Shown in pieces: positions 1-10,448 of a stretch of DNA of 64,000 bases; position 1 is the first letter of the stretch; the number at the start of each line of letters is the position of its first letter. Made by a program: the position numbers and the translations under genes. The stretch comes from Erigeron canadensis (lineage: Eukaryota; Streptophyta; Magnoliopsida; Asterales; Asteraceae), in the NCBI RefSeq assembly GCF_010389155.1, contig NC_057761.1, forward strand, positions 19,098,501 through 19,162,500. The letters are read 5' to 3'. The notes below the pieces were generated by a model that did not search any database, was not told the DNA's origin, and saw nothing but the letters and a program-made list of their open reading frames with translations.

Positions 1-197
1 CCTAGAATATTTTAAATAACACAGTTGAATGACAAATGCCAACCAATAAGTTTCTACTATAAGGAATCAGACTCATCTTATACATACATCTTTTATAACT
101 GGAATTCATTTTGACCCATTATACTGCCCATCTATTTTGGCCACTTTTAATCTACATATAATGTTATATTGTTGAATAAGTTTATTGTCAAATATAG
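1..197 (+). other. Intron (3' part) of the receptor-kinase gene
   Basis: No coding sequence is visible. The stretch is AT-rich and ends in AG at 196-197, directly before sequence that is plainly kinase-coding. The most likely reading is the last intron of a gene whose earlier exons lie left of the window. Confidence 0.6.
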
Positions 198-1123
198 GCA
201 AACTCAAAGATGGACGTGTAGTAGCAGTAAAACGCTTATACGAAAACAATTACAAACGGGTAGAGCAATTCATGAATGAAGTAGGAATCCTTGCTCATTT
301 GCGCCACCAAAATCTTGTATCTCTCTATGGTTGCACCACTCACCATAGCCGTGAGCTTCTACTTGTATATGAGTACATTCCTAATGGCACGGTTGCTGAC
401 CATCTTCATGGAGAAAAGTCAAAACCGGGTTCCCTCACATGGAACACAAGAATGAGCATTTCTATAGAAACAGCAAGTGCATTAGTCTACCTTCATGCTT
501 CAGATGTTATCCACAGAGATGTAAAAACCAACAACATCCTTTTAGACAATAGTTTCACCGTGAAAGTTGCTGACTTTGGATTATCCCGACTATTTCCAAA
601 TAATGTGACACACGTCTCTACTGCACCACAAGGTACCCCGGGGTATGTGGACCCAGAGTATCACGAATGTTACCAGTTAACTAGTAAAAGCGACGTCTAT
701 AGCTTTGGAGTTGTACTAATCGAGCTTATCTCATCAATGCCGGCTGTGGACATCACTAGGCATCGACATGAAATAAATTTGTCAAATATGGCTTTAACCA
801 AAATTAGGAATGATGCACTCCATGAGCTTGTTGACCCAAATCTTGGATTTGAATCCGATTATGATGTTAGAAAGATGATTACTGCAGTAGCGGAATTGGC
901 TTTTCTGTGTTTGCAAAATGATAGGGATAGTAGACCTACAATGGGTCAAGTATTAAAGACACTTTTAGAAATTCAAAATGCAGGGCACAACAAGGTGAAG
1001 AAAGACGTGTTTGAAGGTATATGTGAGGATACCGTGTTGTTGAATGATAATTCTCAAACGTTGTCGCCGGATTCTGTTGCGATTGGTTGGAGCACCTCTA
1101 CGATGTCTTCTTCAAACGGGTGA
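198..1123 (+). CDS. LRK10L: LRK10-like receptor kinase, last exon (5' end outside window)
   Basis: This is the last exon of a plasma-membrane receptor-like serine/threonine kinase of the LEAF RUST 10 DISEASE-RESISTANCE LOCUS-like group. It opens at the AG acceptor 196-197 with the beta-3 lysine motif VVAVK (lysine near base 230). The alpha-C glutamate region follows, then the catalytic loop HRDVKTNN (about 512-535), DFG (572-580) and an activation segment with GTPGYVDPE (about 635-660). Subdomain XI ends in RDSRPTM. A Ser-rich tail ends at TGA 1121-1123. HRD, DFG and the VAVK lysine are intact, so the piece looks functional. The glycine-rich loop, transmembrane segment and extracellular GUB_WAK domain expected of this family would be on exons left of the window. 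The split falls in phase 1 (a Gly codon). The family is linked to pathogen and ABA responses; the ligand cannot be read from this exon. Confidence 0.88.
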
Positions 1124-3883
1124 TACGGAGGTTTAATAAGTAACGTGTATCTCTGAATTCAAGTTTATGGTAACAATCTACTTATGTTTGTATTACATTT
1201 TGATGTTATATGAGCAGACGTGTATATAAATATATATCATCCCTTTAGCGTTTAGTCATTCATTCTTTTGTTATGATTCTTTTATCAGCCAAATTTAGTG
1301 GTGATTTGTAGTAACTTATATTCTACTTAATTAGTGTAAAAACTTTGTTATTAAGACTGAAAATTGGGTAATGTTTCTGGGATCTTCTTCTTGACTGCCT
1401 ATTTTGATAGATTTAAACAGTGCTCAATATACATTGATTGGAACACATACAACTCACACGCTGGATTTGGAGTGTCCTCGTTTTTTTTCGGGCAACTGTA
1501 TTTCATCGCTACATCAGAAGATACATTGAACAAAAAGTTAACGCTTTTTCAATAACATTCCCCTTTGCTACAGAACCCCGGTCCTTATTTTATTTCTGTT
1601 AGTCGGGGATGGAATGATTTTGGGTTCCAAATGGTTTCTAGGATAATTTCATCAAAGACTAATAACAATTTGATAAAGAGGGATTTGAGGGAATAATAAT
1701 AATAAAACGGGGATAACAAGTATGCTGCTACAAGCATGCTTCTAGCATGATTTTGTGAGAGGGGATGATTTTGTATTTACACATGTGATTTTCAGGAGCG
1801 GAAGATTGTGAGGGGAATGAAGAAGCATACATGCTAGATGCTTCTAGTAGCATATTCGTTTTTCCCTAATAAAACACAATAAATATATTAAATGGAGAAT
1901 GTTGGTTGTATACATACAACAGTTATTATAAAATATGAGAAATACATATAGATAATAGATAATAAAAGGAGATATAGTTTATACCAGACAATCAACTAAA
2001 CAATTAGCTAGATTAAGATTGATAATAAAAGAGTTTAAACAATACTTGATTCAATACTTAAAAGTGGCATGAACCCAAAAATAAATAAATACAAGAAACA
2101 CATGATCTGATCAATCTTTTTTGAAATAGAGAAGGACACTAAAAAACGGCTACATAGTTATAGTTTTTGTTAAGGGTTTGAAAAAAAGTCCTAATATAAG
2201 ATGCAGGAGAAGGTATTATATAGGCCACCAATCTTCTTTCTTCAATCCTTAGTCATTTTGAATATCCACACAAATAGTCCTTCTCTTTCTTCTTTATTCA
2301 TTGTCCAGATATAGTCCCTTGATTAAGACACGAATACGTTTTCTTCCAACTAATATCAAAGCTAAGATTGAGAGCCGACACTCATTTCTCAACAACAATG
2401 ACACAATATATACTTGTTGAATCGGTGCCAACCTTCAGGTGGTTATGTCGGTTTGTTGTTGAACCGGTATAATTTTTTTCCCAAAGCAGAAAAATGCATT
2501 ATTACTGACAGCTAGAAAGCCGTTAAATAATACCAATAGTATGCGAGTACATACGGGACATATATATAAACTAGTCTTAATACTCGTACGATTTACGATA
2601 GCTATATATATTGTATCATAAAGAAATTCGAATATGCCTCGTACATGCATCGTGTGTATGAAATAAATTGTGGTTAGAGTAAATCGATGATCGAAGTTAA
2701 ATTGTAATAAATAGTAATCATAAATATAATATATGTTATATATATTTAATTAAAGTTTTAGGTTTACCTTAAATAATTGGAATCACATCAAAATCGAAAC
2801 TTGTAAGCATTGTAGATGATGACAAATAGCCTTGTGATTTCAGATCGTAAAATTTTTGAAGTCTTTATGTAACAAAGAAAAAAAAAGACAATTTATTAAT
2901 GAGAAAACGATTAATCCAAGTAAGTTATAATGTCTTTTGTATTAATAAGCTAAAAGTTAGAATTTAATTGTAAGTCTATTAACGAAATTGAATTTATATA
3001 CAACTAAAAAACTATTAACAAAATAAATAAACTAAAAGGACACGTGCCAATCAAGGATTACGACATGTATCGTTTTAAAAATATGTCAATCATGTTTCAG
3101 TTTATTATTAGATGTTGAAATCTTCTAATTAAGAGACCGTTTTCTCTGGATCTTGACTGCGAGAAAACTAGGGCCGAGCCACTGGTTCACACCTTGACTC
3201 AGTATAACTGTACTACATTTAACTGGTGGTAAAGTTTCCATCTAAAACTAAAAGACGTAGGCTTTATTTTCTATTTACATGGTTGTGGCCTCTGGCCCAA
3301 ACTCTAATAGCCCACTATTAACTTGACCCAATTACAATAATTTAATCGTTTTTGACCCACTAATATATACTGACTAGCTTTGATTTGTTTTTGACATTAT
3401 GAGTATCCAGCAGTTTATGACATAATATTTTAGCTCCATGTTATCTTTCAAATACTTAATTAAAATAAGACCATCTTGTATAGCCCCTCTTAAGGTAGAT
3501 GCAAAACAAATGAATAATGTCAAACAATTGCCTGGAAGATATGTTTGCTCGAAATTACACAAGATCTTAATCAACTTTTGTCCAGCATCACGCATGTCCC
3601 GGACTCCCGCTCCATCATTTTTCGGACACAAAGTTTCTTCGGTTGTTGAAAATGTAAGTTTCTTTAGGACGTTTCCTAAAAGCACTTTTTGACTTTAAAG
3701 TTCAAACTTACATTTAGTGCCGACATTTACATCACTAACATAATTTCCTTTTTTAATTCATTTTTCTTATTTGAGCATGGCCCCACAATATATGGTCGCC
3801 ACAAACTTTGGGGACGGCATTTTGGGCCTTTGGACAAAATCTGTCGTGGTCAAAGGCCAATTTTCTTGTAAGGTTGAGATCTT

Positions 3884-3885
<2 letters not shown>
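1124..3885. other. Gene-poor AT-rich spacer
   Basis: Downstream of the kinase gene I see presumed 3' UTR and then AT-rich DNA. The short open frames here show no family match. One weak inverted repeat lies at about 1716-1862, where GCATGCTTCTAGCATG-like sequence on the left reads back as ATGCTAGATGCTTCTAG on the right; it may be an old foldback element. A 100-codon minus frame at 3374-3685 is noted among the rejected items. Confidence 0.5.
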
Positions 3886-3914
<29 letters not shown>

Positions 3915-4198
3915 ACAATCCAGTGAGAACAGTTTTAAAATAAGAACGGTGAGAACACCTTAAAAACATCATTTTGATGCATTAAAAGTCCATAAAACTA
4001 ACATAGTGCAGAACTAATTATCTTTATTTAAGTGTTTAACAACATATTCATCCGTCAAAATCGAAATAATCATGCTTTTTGTTTTAATCATCAAAATGAT
4101 GCATCCAACAAAAAACGTGGTTTTTTTTATTTTGATGAATCAAATTGTTGTTAAACACTTAAATAAAGATAATTAGTTATGCACTGTGTTAGTTATAT
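3886..4198. mobile_element. Foldback MITE family A, copy 1 (right arm truncated)
   Basis: The left arm starts after an (AT)n tract with GGGTAACAATCCAGTGAGAA and continues through an AAGAACGGTGAGAACACC block. A palindromic centre carries CATCATTTTGATG-type sequence. The right arm stops at GTGTTAGTT and runs straight into another TA tract, so about 75 bp of the arm are missing. Non-coding. Two more copies lie at 4213-4617 and 16611-16935. Confidence 0.75.
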
Positions 4199-4212
4199 AT
4201 ATATATATATAA

Positions 4213-4617
4213 GGGGACAATCAAATAAAAACAGTTTTAAAATAAGAACGGTGAGAACACCTTAAAATCATCATTTTGATGCATTAAAAGTTCATAAAAC
4301 TGATATAGTGGAGTACTAATTATCATTATTTAAGTGTTTAACAACACATTGATTCATCAAAATCGAAAAAATTACGTTTTTTGTTGGATGCATCATTTTG
4401 ATGAATATGTATCATCCAAGATGGATGCACAAAACAAAAAACATGATTATTTGGATTTTGACGGATGAATGTGTTGTTAATCACTTAAATAATGATAATT
4501 AGTTATGCACTATGTTAGTTTTATGGACTTTTAACGCATCAAAATGATGTTTTTAAGGTGTTCTCACCGTTCTTATTTTAAGAGTGTTCTCACCGGAGTG
4601 TTCTCACCGTTCTTATT
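4213..4617. mobile_element. Foldback MITE family A, copy 2 (both arms)
   Basis: The left arm (TTTTAAAATAAGAACGGTG, about 4230) is mirrored by the right arm (CACCGTTCTTATTTTAA, about 4564-4580), giving a hairpin of about 400 bp. The right end carries an extra repeat of GTGTTCTCACCG. It stands directly beside copy 1, separated only by a TA tract. No ORF. Confidence 0.78.
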
Positions 4618-4838
4618 GAATAACAATAATTTAATCGTTCTTATATATTGACCTTTTATATTTATGTTTCACGGATTTTTTAATTTTGCTACTTTGGAAT
4701 TTTATTCTGGTACTACCTCTACTTCAAGATAATATCAGTTTTACGTTTCTGATACATGATCGAAACCACAGCGTAACCATGCATATAATTATAATGTAAA
4801 TGTGGTAGCTAGCATCATATATATATATATATAGAGAG

Positions 4839-5147
4839 AGTTAATTTCACAAATCGTCTTTGTGGTTTTACTAAAAAATCACGTTTCATCCTTTAAACTT
4901 CAAATTGACACTGGTAGTCCTTTATACGCGGATAATGGTCACGTTTCGTCCTTTAATCTAACGGATGATGGTCACATTCGTCCTTTAATCTAACGGATGA
5001 TGGTCACGTTTCGTTCTTTATATGGTCGACTAAAGGACGAAACGTGACCATTATCCACGTATAAAGGACCATCAATGTCATTTTGAAGTTTAAAGGATGA
5101 AACGTGATTTTTTGATAAAACCACAAGGACAATTTTTGAAATTAACT
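4839..5147. mobile_element. Foldback MITE family B
   Basis: AGTTAATTTCACAAATCGTC at the left end is mirrored by AATTTTTGAAATTAACT at the right end. Inner arms pair ATCACGTTTCATCCTTTAAA with its reverse complement near 5085-5110. The centre holds short tandem copies of a CCTTTAATCTAACGGATGATGG-like unit. Both ends abut TA-dinucleotide tracts. Non-coding. Confidence 0.78.
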
Positions 5148-5540
5148 ATATATATATATATGTCATTGACTCTTAATGAGGCGGCTATATTAGTATATAA
5201 CTATATACAAATATATATTAAGTTTAAGCAATTGTATGTTTCTTGAAACTGAATGCATCATCTGTTGTTGAGGTTGTAATTAAGTTTCTTTAGTACATTT
5301 TCCCTTCAGATCGATTAGCTCTTCGTGAAGTTGTAAGCCTCAAATGGCATGAATGCTACCAGCTTGCTCTTATGATCTATCTGAAAACCTTGTCGTGATG
5401 CATCTTTGTGGTCGACCCGTTTTTACTGGGGTATTGGTGACGATCCACCATAATTAACACCTATTATAGTTTATGTGTTATCAAAAATTTAATTAGATAG
5501 TAACAATTATATAGAAATATATATATATATATATATAATA

Positions 5541-6014
5541 TATAGGGTAAAGTTATTTTGAGAACCCTTTTTTTGCGAGAACCTTTGAGAACTTTTCAAA
5601 TCAAGCCTAACCGATGATTGTTCTTTATATGAAAATTGTTTTTTGATTGTTTTCTGAATAACTTATGTGTAATTTTAAAGTTTATAATTGTGTAGAGGCA
5701 TTGATTATCATCCGTTATACATATATGTGGAGATTTGGATTCTTGATCACATGTGCACGTATATTGCTATGATCACATGTAATCATAGCAATATTCGTGC
5801 ACATATGATCAAGAATCCAAATCTTGATATAATTGTATAACGGATGATAATCTATGCCTCCACACAATTATAAACTTTAAAATTACACATAAGTTATTCA
5901 GAAAACAATCAAAAAACAGTTTTCATATAAAAAATAATCATCGGTTGGGCTTGATTTGAAAAGTTCTCAAAGGTTCTCGCAAAAAAAAGGTTTTCAAAAT
6001 AACCTTTCACTATA
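5541..6014. mobile_element. Foldback MITE family C: 474-bp near-perfect palindrome
   Basis: The ends are TATAGGGTAAAGTTATTTT and its near reverse complement at 5996-6014. The arms match over about 230 bp with few mismatches around a centre near 5775. Both ends sit in TA tracts. No ORF is present. It lies just left of the truncated LTR at 6052. Confidence 0.82.
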
Positions 6015-6051
6015 CATATATGTATATATATATATATATATAAATAATTGG

Positions 6052-6235
6052 GTAAGTTGATCTTTGGGTATTTAAGCCCCAAGGATTAGTGTTCTTGTCA
6101 AGCGTTTTACCATTTTCCTAAACCTAATTAACCATTTTGGCAACCGCATTGTTTTTACATTTCCTTAACATTCAACCATTTCCCTTTGATCTTGATCTTA
6201 TGTGTTACTTATATTATTAGTTTATACATTACATT
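6052..6235 (+). repeat. Truncated 5' LTR of the outer copia-type element
   Basis: It matches the 3' LTR part 16354-16535 nearly base for base (shared GTAAGTTGATCTTTGGGTAT start and TTATACATTACA end). The first ~60 bp of the LTR are missing and TA-rich DNA takes their place. A primer-binding site follows two bases later. Confidence 0.9.
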
Positions 6236-6237
6236 TG

Positions 6238-6249
6238 GTATCAGAGCTG
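6238..6249 (+). other. Primer-binding site, initiator tRNA-Met type
   Basis: TGGTATCAGAGC stands directly after the 5' LTR. This is the usual plant copia site complementary to the 3' end of initiator tRNA-Met. Confidence 0.88.
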
Positions 6250-6473
6250 CAAGAAATGTTAATCACAAAAGGTGTTTAACAATTGATCTTGGGCTGATCG
6301 AGTTGTTGGTCTTCAAGAAGTTAGAGCAATATAAGAAAACAATTATTTCTTGTTTCAAACAATTGTCTAGTGTTATTATTCCACCACCACCGTCCCACTT
6401 TCTTGGAATTTTTATTGTTCAATCTTTGTGTCTCATTTGGTTGGTCGGTTGGTTTTGTTGTGTGCGGCTACCC

Positions 6474-6504
<31 letters not shown>

Positions 6505-6671
6505 TCAGAAAACCAATCATATATCCGAAATCCCATGTATCATCACAAGTCAATTTATCTTTGGTTTGCACTTATCCAAAAACCATTTTGTAATACCAAA
6601 ACATGTTATATCCGAAAACTCTTTTTGGCCTTTACTTGAAATGTTTATTTGCCATGTATCAGGAAACTTCT

Positions 6672-7091
6672 TGTTTGTGCACCGGATCACGCTAAGGATG
6701 AATGGGGGAGGTTTTTGACTCTGATTACTAGCGATTCCCTATAGGTAGAGTGTAAGCCTCTTTACGCTAATCAAAGTCGGAGTGTGTTATGTTCTTATCT
6801 CGTCGAATCCCCTTTTTATAGGACCAGAAGTTCGTAAGGTGGGAGAACTCCTTTGTAGATAGGTTTTCCCCATTTTTAGGAATAGATTTAACTTCCAAAA
6901 TAAGTTGGAACCGATCGTCCGTATTCTAGGGAAGGAGAGATTTAGGTGATCTCTTCTTTATTTGGGTATTATTTCCAGCTAGGTGCCCTTCACGCACAGG
7001 TTCTTTCGCGACCCTGCCAAATGGGTATTATTTCTCTTCTTTATTTGTTCGTTTGGCAGGCCCTTCGTAGCGTAGTATGGATACGCCATCA
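6672..7091 (-). repeat. 3' LTR of the nested gypsy-type element
   Basis: Together with 12946-13348 it forms an LTR pair with TG...CA ends. On the minus strand this is the 3' LTR, preceded by a purine-rich tract at 7092-7104. It is 420 bp against 403 bp for its partner. The excess is a local insertion near 7017-7045 that repeats GGGTATTATTTC from about 6963. Target duplication CTTCT stands at 6667-6671 and again at 13349-13353. Confidence 0.95.
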
Positions 7092-8152
7092 AGCCCCCCA
7101 GTCCAAGGGGATGATTTTTGCCAAATGGTCATTCCCTTGGACTATTTCGAAATTTGGTGTCTACTAGGGGCTATACTGTAATGTCCCTGAATCCTAATTA
7201 ATATTTGATTTGAAAGGTTTAATCAGAGTTTTAAAAGTGGTAGTTCGGCGCGTATCTCAAGGCACGATTTCGACGACCCTGATTAGCATGCAACCTCTCA
7301 TATAAAGCCGATGTTTATCTTTATTTAGATATTATTTTCGACTTTCCACTTCTTTCTTTTATTTTTCAAAACAAAATCCCTTTTTGTCTAGGGTTTCTTC
7401 CGACCTTGTCATCTCCAGTCATCACAGTAGGTACGTCATTCCTTCCCTTTAAATCTTATTTTTGTTCATCAATTCTCTGTTCTGATGTCGAAAGAAGGTA
7501 TAAAAGTTACCGAGTCCACTGTTATCCGATCAAAGCTAACTGCTTTTGTCGATAAGTTTTTTTCTGGTAAAATATCGTTGTTTAAAATACCATCGGATGG
7601 TGACACCGTTTTGACCCTCCTGATGGTATGTGGGTTTTTATTTGCAATCCGTATCTGAGGGCAATGTTAGGTACCCTTTTTCTACTTTTATGCTTGAAGT
7701 GTTTGACTTTTTTGAAATCCACATTTCTACCATCACTCCTTTAGGGTTGTCTAGGATTGTTGCCTTTGAGGTAATGTGTAGGGCATATGTAGGGGAGCCG
7801 TCGTTAGATTTGTTTAGGTACTTTGTCCAAACTTTCCCTTCTGGTGACTGGGCTACAGTGGGCAATCGTTCTAAAGCGGATTGTTTTAAGAGGGGTGGGT
7901 TGGATATCCGTGACTGGAAAAGTCAATTTGTCTTCATGAGGTCATCATTAATCCCTAAAGAATATGAGTCTATCACCGATAAGAAGTTGTTGTGTGTCCA
8001 TGCCAAGTATGACAACCCTTTCCCAGATTATGCCGTTGATGTATTGTGTTGAGAAATCCGTTTGAATCCAATAACAGTTGTAGCATATCCTGATGTTATT
8101 TTGTATAAAGCCAAACCGATACCATCTCTGCCTGGTGGTGTGGATATTAATG

Positions 8153-8220
8153 GTAAGTGTCACATCATTCTTTTCGCCTCTTTTATGTTAAGCTTTGGTT
8201 TTTTGATATCTGTTTTGCAG
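8153..8220 (+). other. Candidate GT-AG intron in the antisense ORF
   Basis: A strong donor (ATG|GTAAGTG), a T-rich stretch and the acceptor TTTTGCAG delimit 68 bases that contain stop codons in the frame of the flanking coding sequence. Confidence 0.55.
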
Positions 8221-8557
8221 ACATGACTTTAGGAAATTTGTGAGGAAGGAGTGAAGGAGGTTACTGTTGTGCCTCGTATTGAAGGACAGGGAGTGGTACT
8301 GCTGATGCGCCTTCCCAAAATGCAGGATCCTCTGGCATCCATAATGATAATCCTGAAGTGCAAAGTGCTGCGAATCCATTTATCCTTAATGTGGATTATT
8401 CTGATGTTGAATTTCTTGAAGTATCTGCTACCGATAAGAAGAGAAGAAAGCAGCCCGAGTACAAGTGTCCCTCAATCTGTTTCCGGTCGGTTGAAAGAAG
8501 AAAATAGGTGATGAATCGAAGGATGCTGAGTTCCGTAAGCCTCTTCCCCGAAGACCG

Positions 8558-8692
8558 GTATCTGCTTTTTTGATATCCTTCCTCAGTCGTTGTTTTGTTC
8601 TGTCCATAGCTATGTGTTTATGTATTGGCTTCATTCCCTTGACATGCTTGTATTTTCCTAAAATACTCGTTTGGTTTTTTCCCTTGTTGCAG
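8558..8692 (+). other. Second candidate GT-AG intron in the antisense ORF
   Basis: Donor ACCG|GTATCTG and acceptor CCCTTGTTGCAG enclose a T-rich 135-base stretch. Coding-like sequence resumes with CTTTGCATGATCAAG. Confidence 0.45.
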
Positions 8693-9459
8693 CTTTGCAT
8701 GATCAAGAAATTCTCAATTGGTTGAACGGTGATAACATGAATGCTGAGGATGTTAAGAAGATTGACAACATGGACAACGAGACCTTCTGAAGGTTTTCAA
8801 GAAGGATCGCCAGTTTCCATGCTTATCTTGATGCTGTTGCTGCTAGGCGTTTGACCAGAATGGCTATTGATCTGAGGTCTAAAAGTTTGGAGGTGCATTC
8901 GCTGACCGCCACGGTTGAGGATTGAAAGCCAGGGAAGCCAGATTTGTAACCACCGTTGAGCATCCGATTTTGGTTCAGAGTTTGAAACAGCAGCTGAACA
9001 TGTTGAAGGCAGATGTCGTTGTTCAAGAAGAATCTTTGGCAAACTCCAAAAAGAATTTGATCAGGAAAAGGAAAATGGCAGTTTGTTGCGCAATCAGGTT
9101 GAGTTGCTGAAGGTTGACAGAGCAAGAGTAGTGACCGAGGTGATCCCATATGTGAGCAAGTCTTTGCTCTATAGTGATGAGGTTGGGCAGCTTCTAGGTG
9201 ATTTGACCTCCGCTGAGAGAGCGGACGAGAGGTCCACCGTGCTGGAGGAGTTTTCGGCCGAAGGGAAGTGTGACCTGACCTGCAGCGGTGACTTTGTTCC
9301 TAATGCCTCTCATGAGCTGGAGGTGGCTGATCACAAATGGAAGGAAGCTGATTTCCATTCTTGGAGAAGGTTGTTGCAGACCCTCATGCTGCTGTTGAAG
9401 ACTTGCTTAAAATTGTCCTTGATGTGATTCAACCAGAAGACAATGAAGGACCCCAGTGA

Positions 9460-10448
9460 TCAGGCCTGCGTGCCTTGGTATTTGGCGTGTGTGCCAACCC
9501 AGATAATTTCTTTTTAACTTATGATGCCTGTGACTTTGAAACAATTATCGTTTTTCTACAGTCTTATATGACTGTGTTTTATGAATATTTTGTGTAGCGC
9601 CTATAATGCTGCATTTATGAATATAACATAGGATGGCTATGACTTATATCTTCAGTCGTTTTGGTACTTGCCTGCAGCAGATTGTGTTTGTGTTGCACTG
9701 TCTACAAACCGTTGTGTGGTTAGATACATCATCCTTATTTTATGTGGTTTGAGAACCATTTTTTTTTCTTTTTTTTACGATTTTTCATGAAAGAAAAATT
9801 TTCTTATATGGTTTGAGGACCATTCCTATTTTTACATGGTCTAAAGACCATACCCCTTTTTTATCGGTAAGCAAATTATATATTGCTATAAATGGTTTGG
9901 GAACCACCTATGCTTAGCAAGGTACTTTATGCTACGTGCGTTTGAGAACCGTCTTAGCATGCTTTATATGTCAACATCCGTTGTGGCGGATGTTTGCAAG
10001 TTTCTCCGGAGATTTTTTATGCATATATGGGCGTCCCATTTTTTTTATCATATATGAGTTTAATGTCGTATCTCTATCCTTGTATGTCTTTAAATTTATG
10101 CGCAAGTTTATGCACTTCCATTTAAATACGAGGAGAGATATACAAATAAAAGGAATATAAGCCTTTATTGAATAACACATTTGAGGTTACATACCATACC
10201 CTCTAGGCTTTTTTCTTAAAAAAAAGTGATTAAAAAGATTTTCCCTTACTAAAATTGCCTTGCCTTTGGTGGGTGTTCTAGTATCCGTCCATGCGGCCCA
10301 GGTAAGGTCCTTCGCTCCATGTCAGGTAATGTGGCCCATCCTGGCCTTCTTCAGATAGCTTCTTGTTCTTTGTCACCAAGATTCCGATGCCTCTGTCCGA
10401 TTGGTACTTGATCATGCCGTGAATGACGGATGGGATCATTTCAAACTT
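9460..10448. other. Spacer between the antisense ORF and gag-pro of the nested element
   Basis: The antisense ORF ends before this stretch and the protease reading starts after it on the other strand. Between 9735 and 9960 a short near-palindrome of the form TGGTTTGAGAACCA recurs about five times. From 10448 down to about 10290 (minus) the protease frame continues beyond an in-frame TAA. This is where pol would be expected and it is missing. Confidence 0.6.

Larger units (their letters stand above)
7485..9459 (+). pseudogene. Antisense extra ORF: putative 'gypsy-type transposase' protein (PF04195-like), decayed
   Basis: Reading opposite to gag, an ATG at 7485 opens a frame that continues, after a +1/-1 slip near 7620, into the 7630-8052 frame. 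That part resembles the plant-mobile PF04195 domain, with PFSTFMLEVFDFFEIHISTI and then FEVMCRAYVGEPSLDLFRYF. A GT-AG intron fits at 8153-8220 (GGTAAGTG ... TTTTGCAG) and another at 8558-8692 (GGTATCTG ... GTTGCAG). The C-terminal part (about 8700-9459) is coiled-coil-like with an IPYVSKSLL segment typical of the family and ends at TGA 9457-9459. Several frame breaks show decay. The family's molecular role is unknown; the transposase label comes from domain naming, not activity. Confidence 0.62.

Noticed and set aside
1364..1555. 63-codon plus-strand frame behind the receptor kinase
   Set aside because: No motif, AT-rich, starts without context; a chance frame in 3' flanking DNA.
3374..3685. 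103-codon minus-strand frame with a fairly gene-like composition (GAGVRDMRDAGQKLIKILCNF)
   Set aside because: I recognise no family, an 84-codon frame overlaps on the other strand, and no splice context supports it. It may be a fragment of a host gene but could not be named. It does not resemble the missing CBP60 C-terminus.
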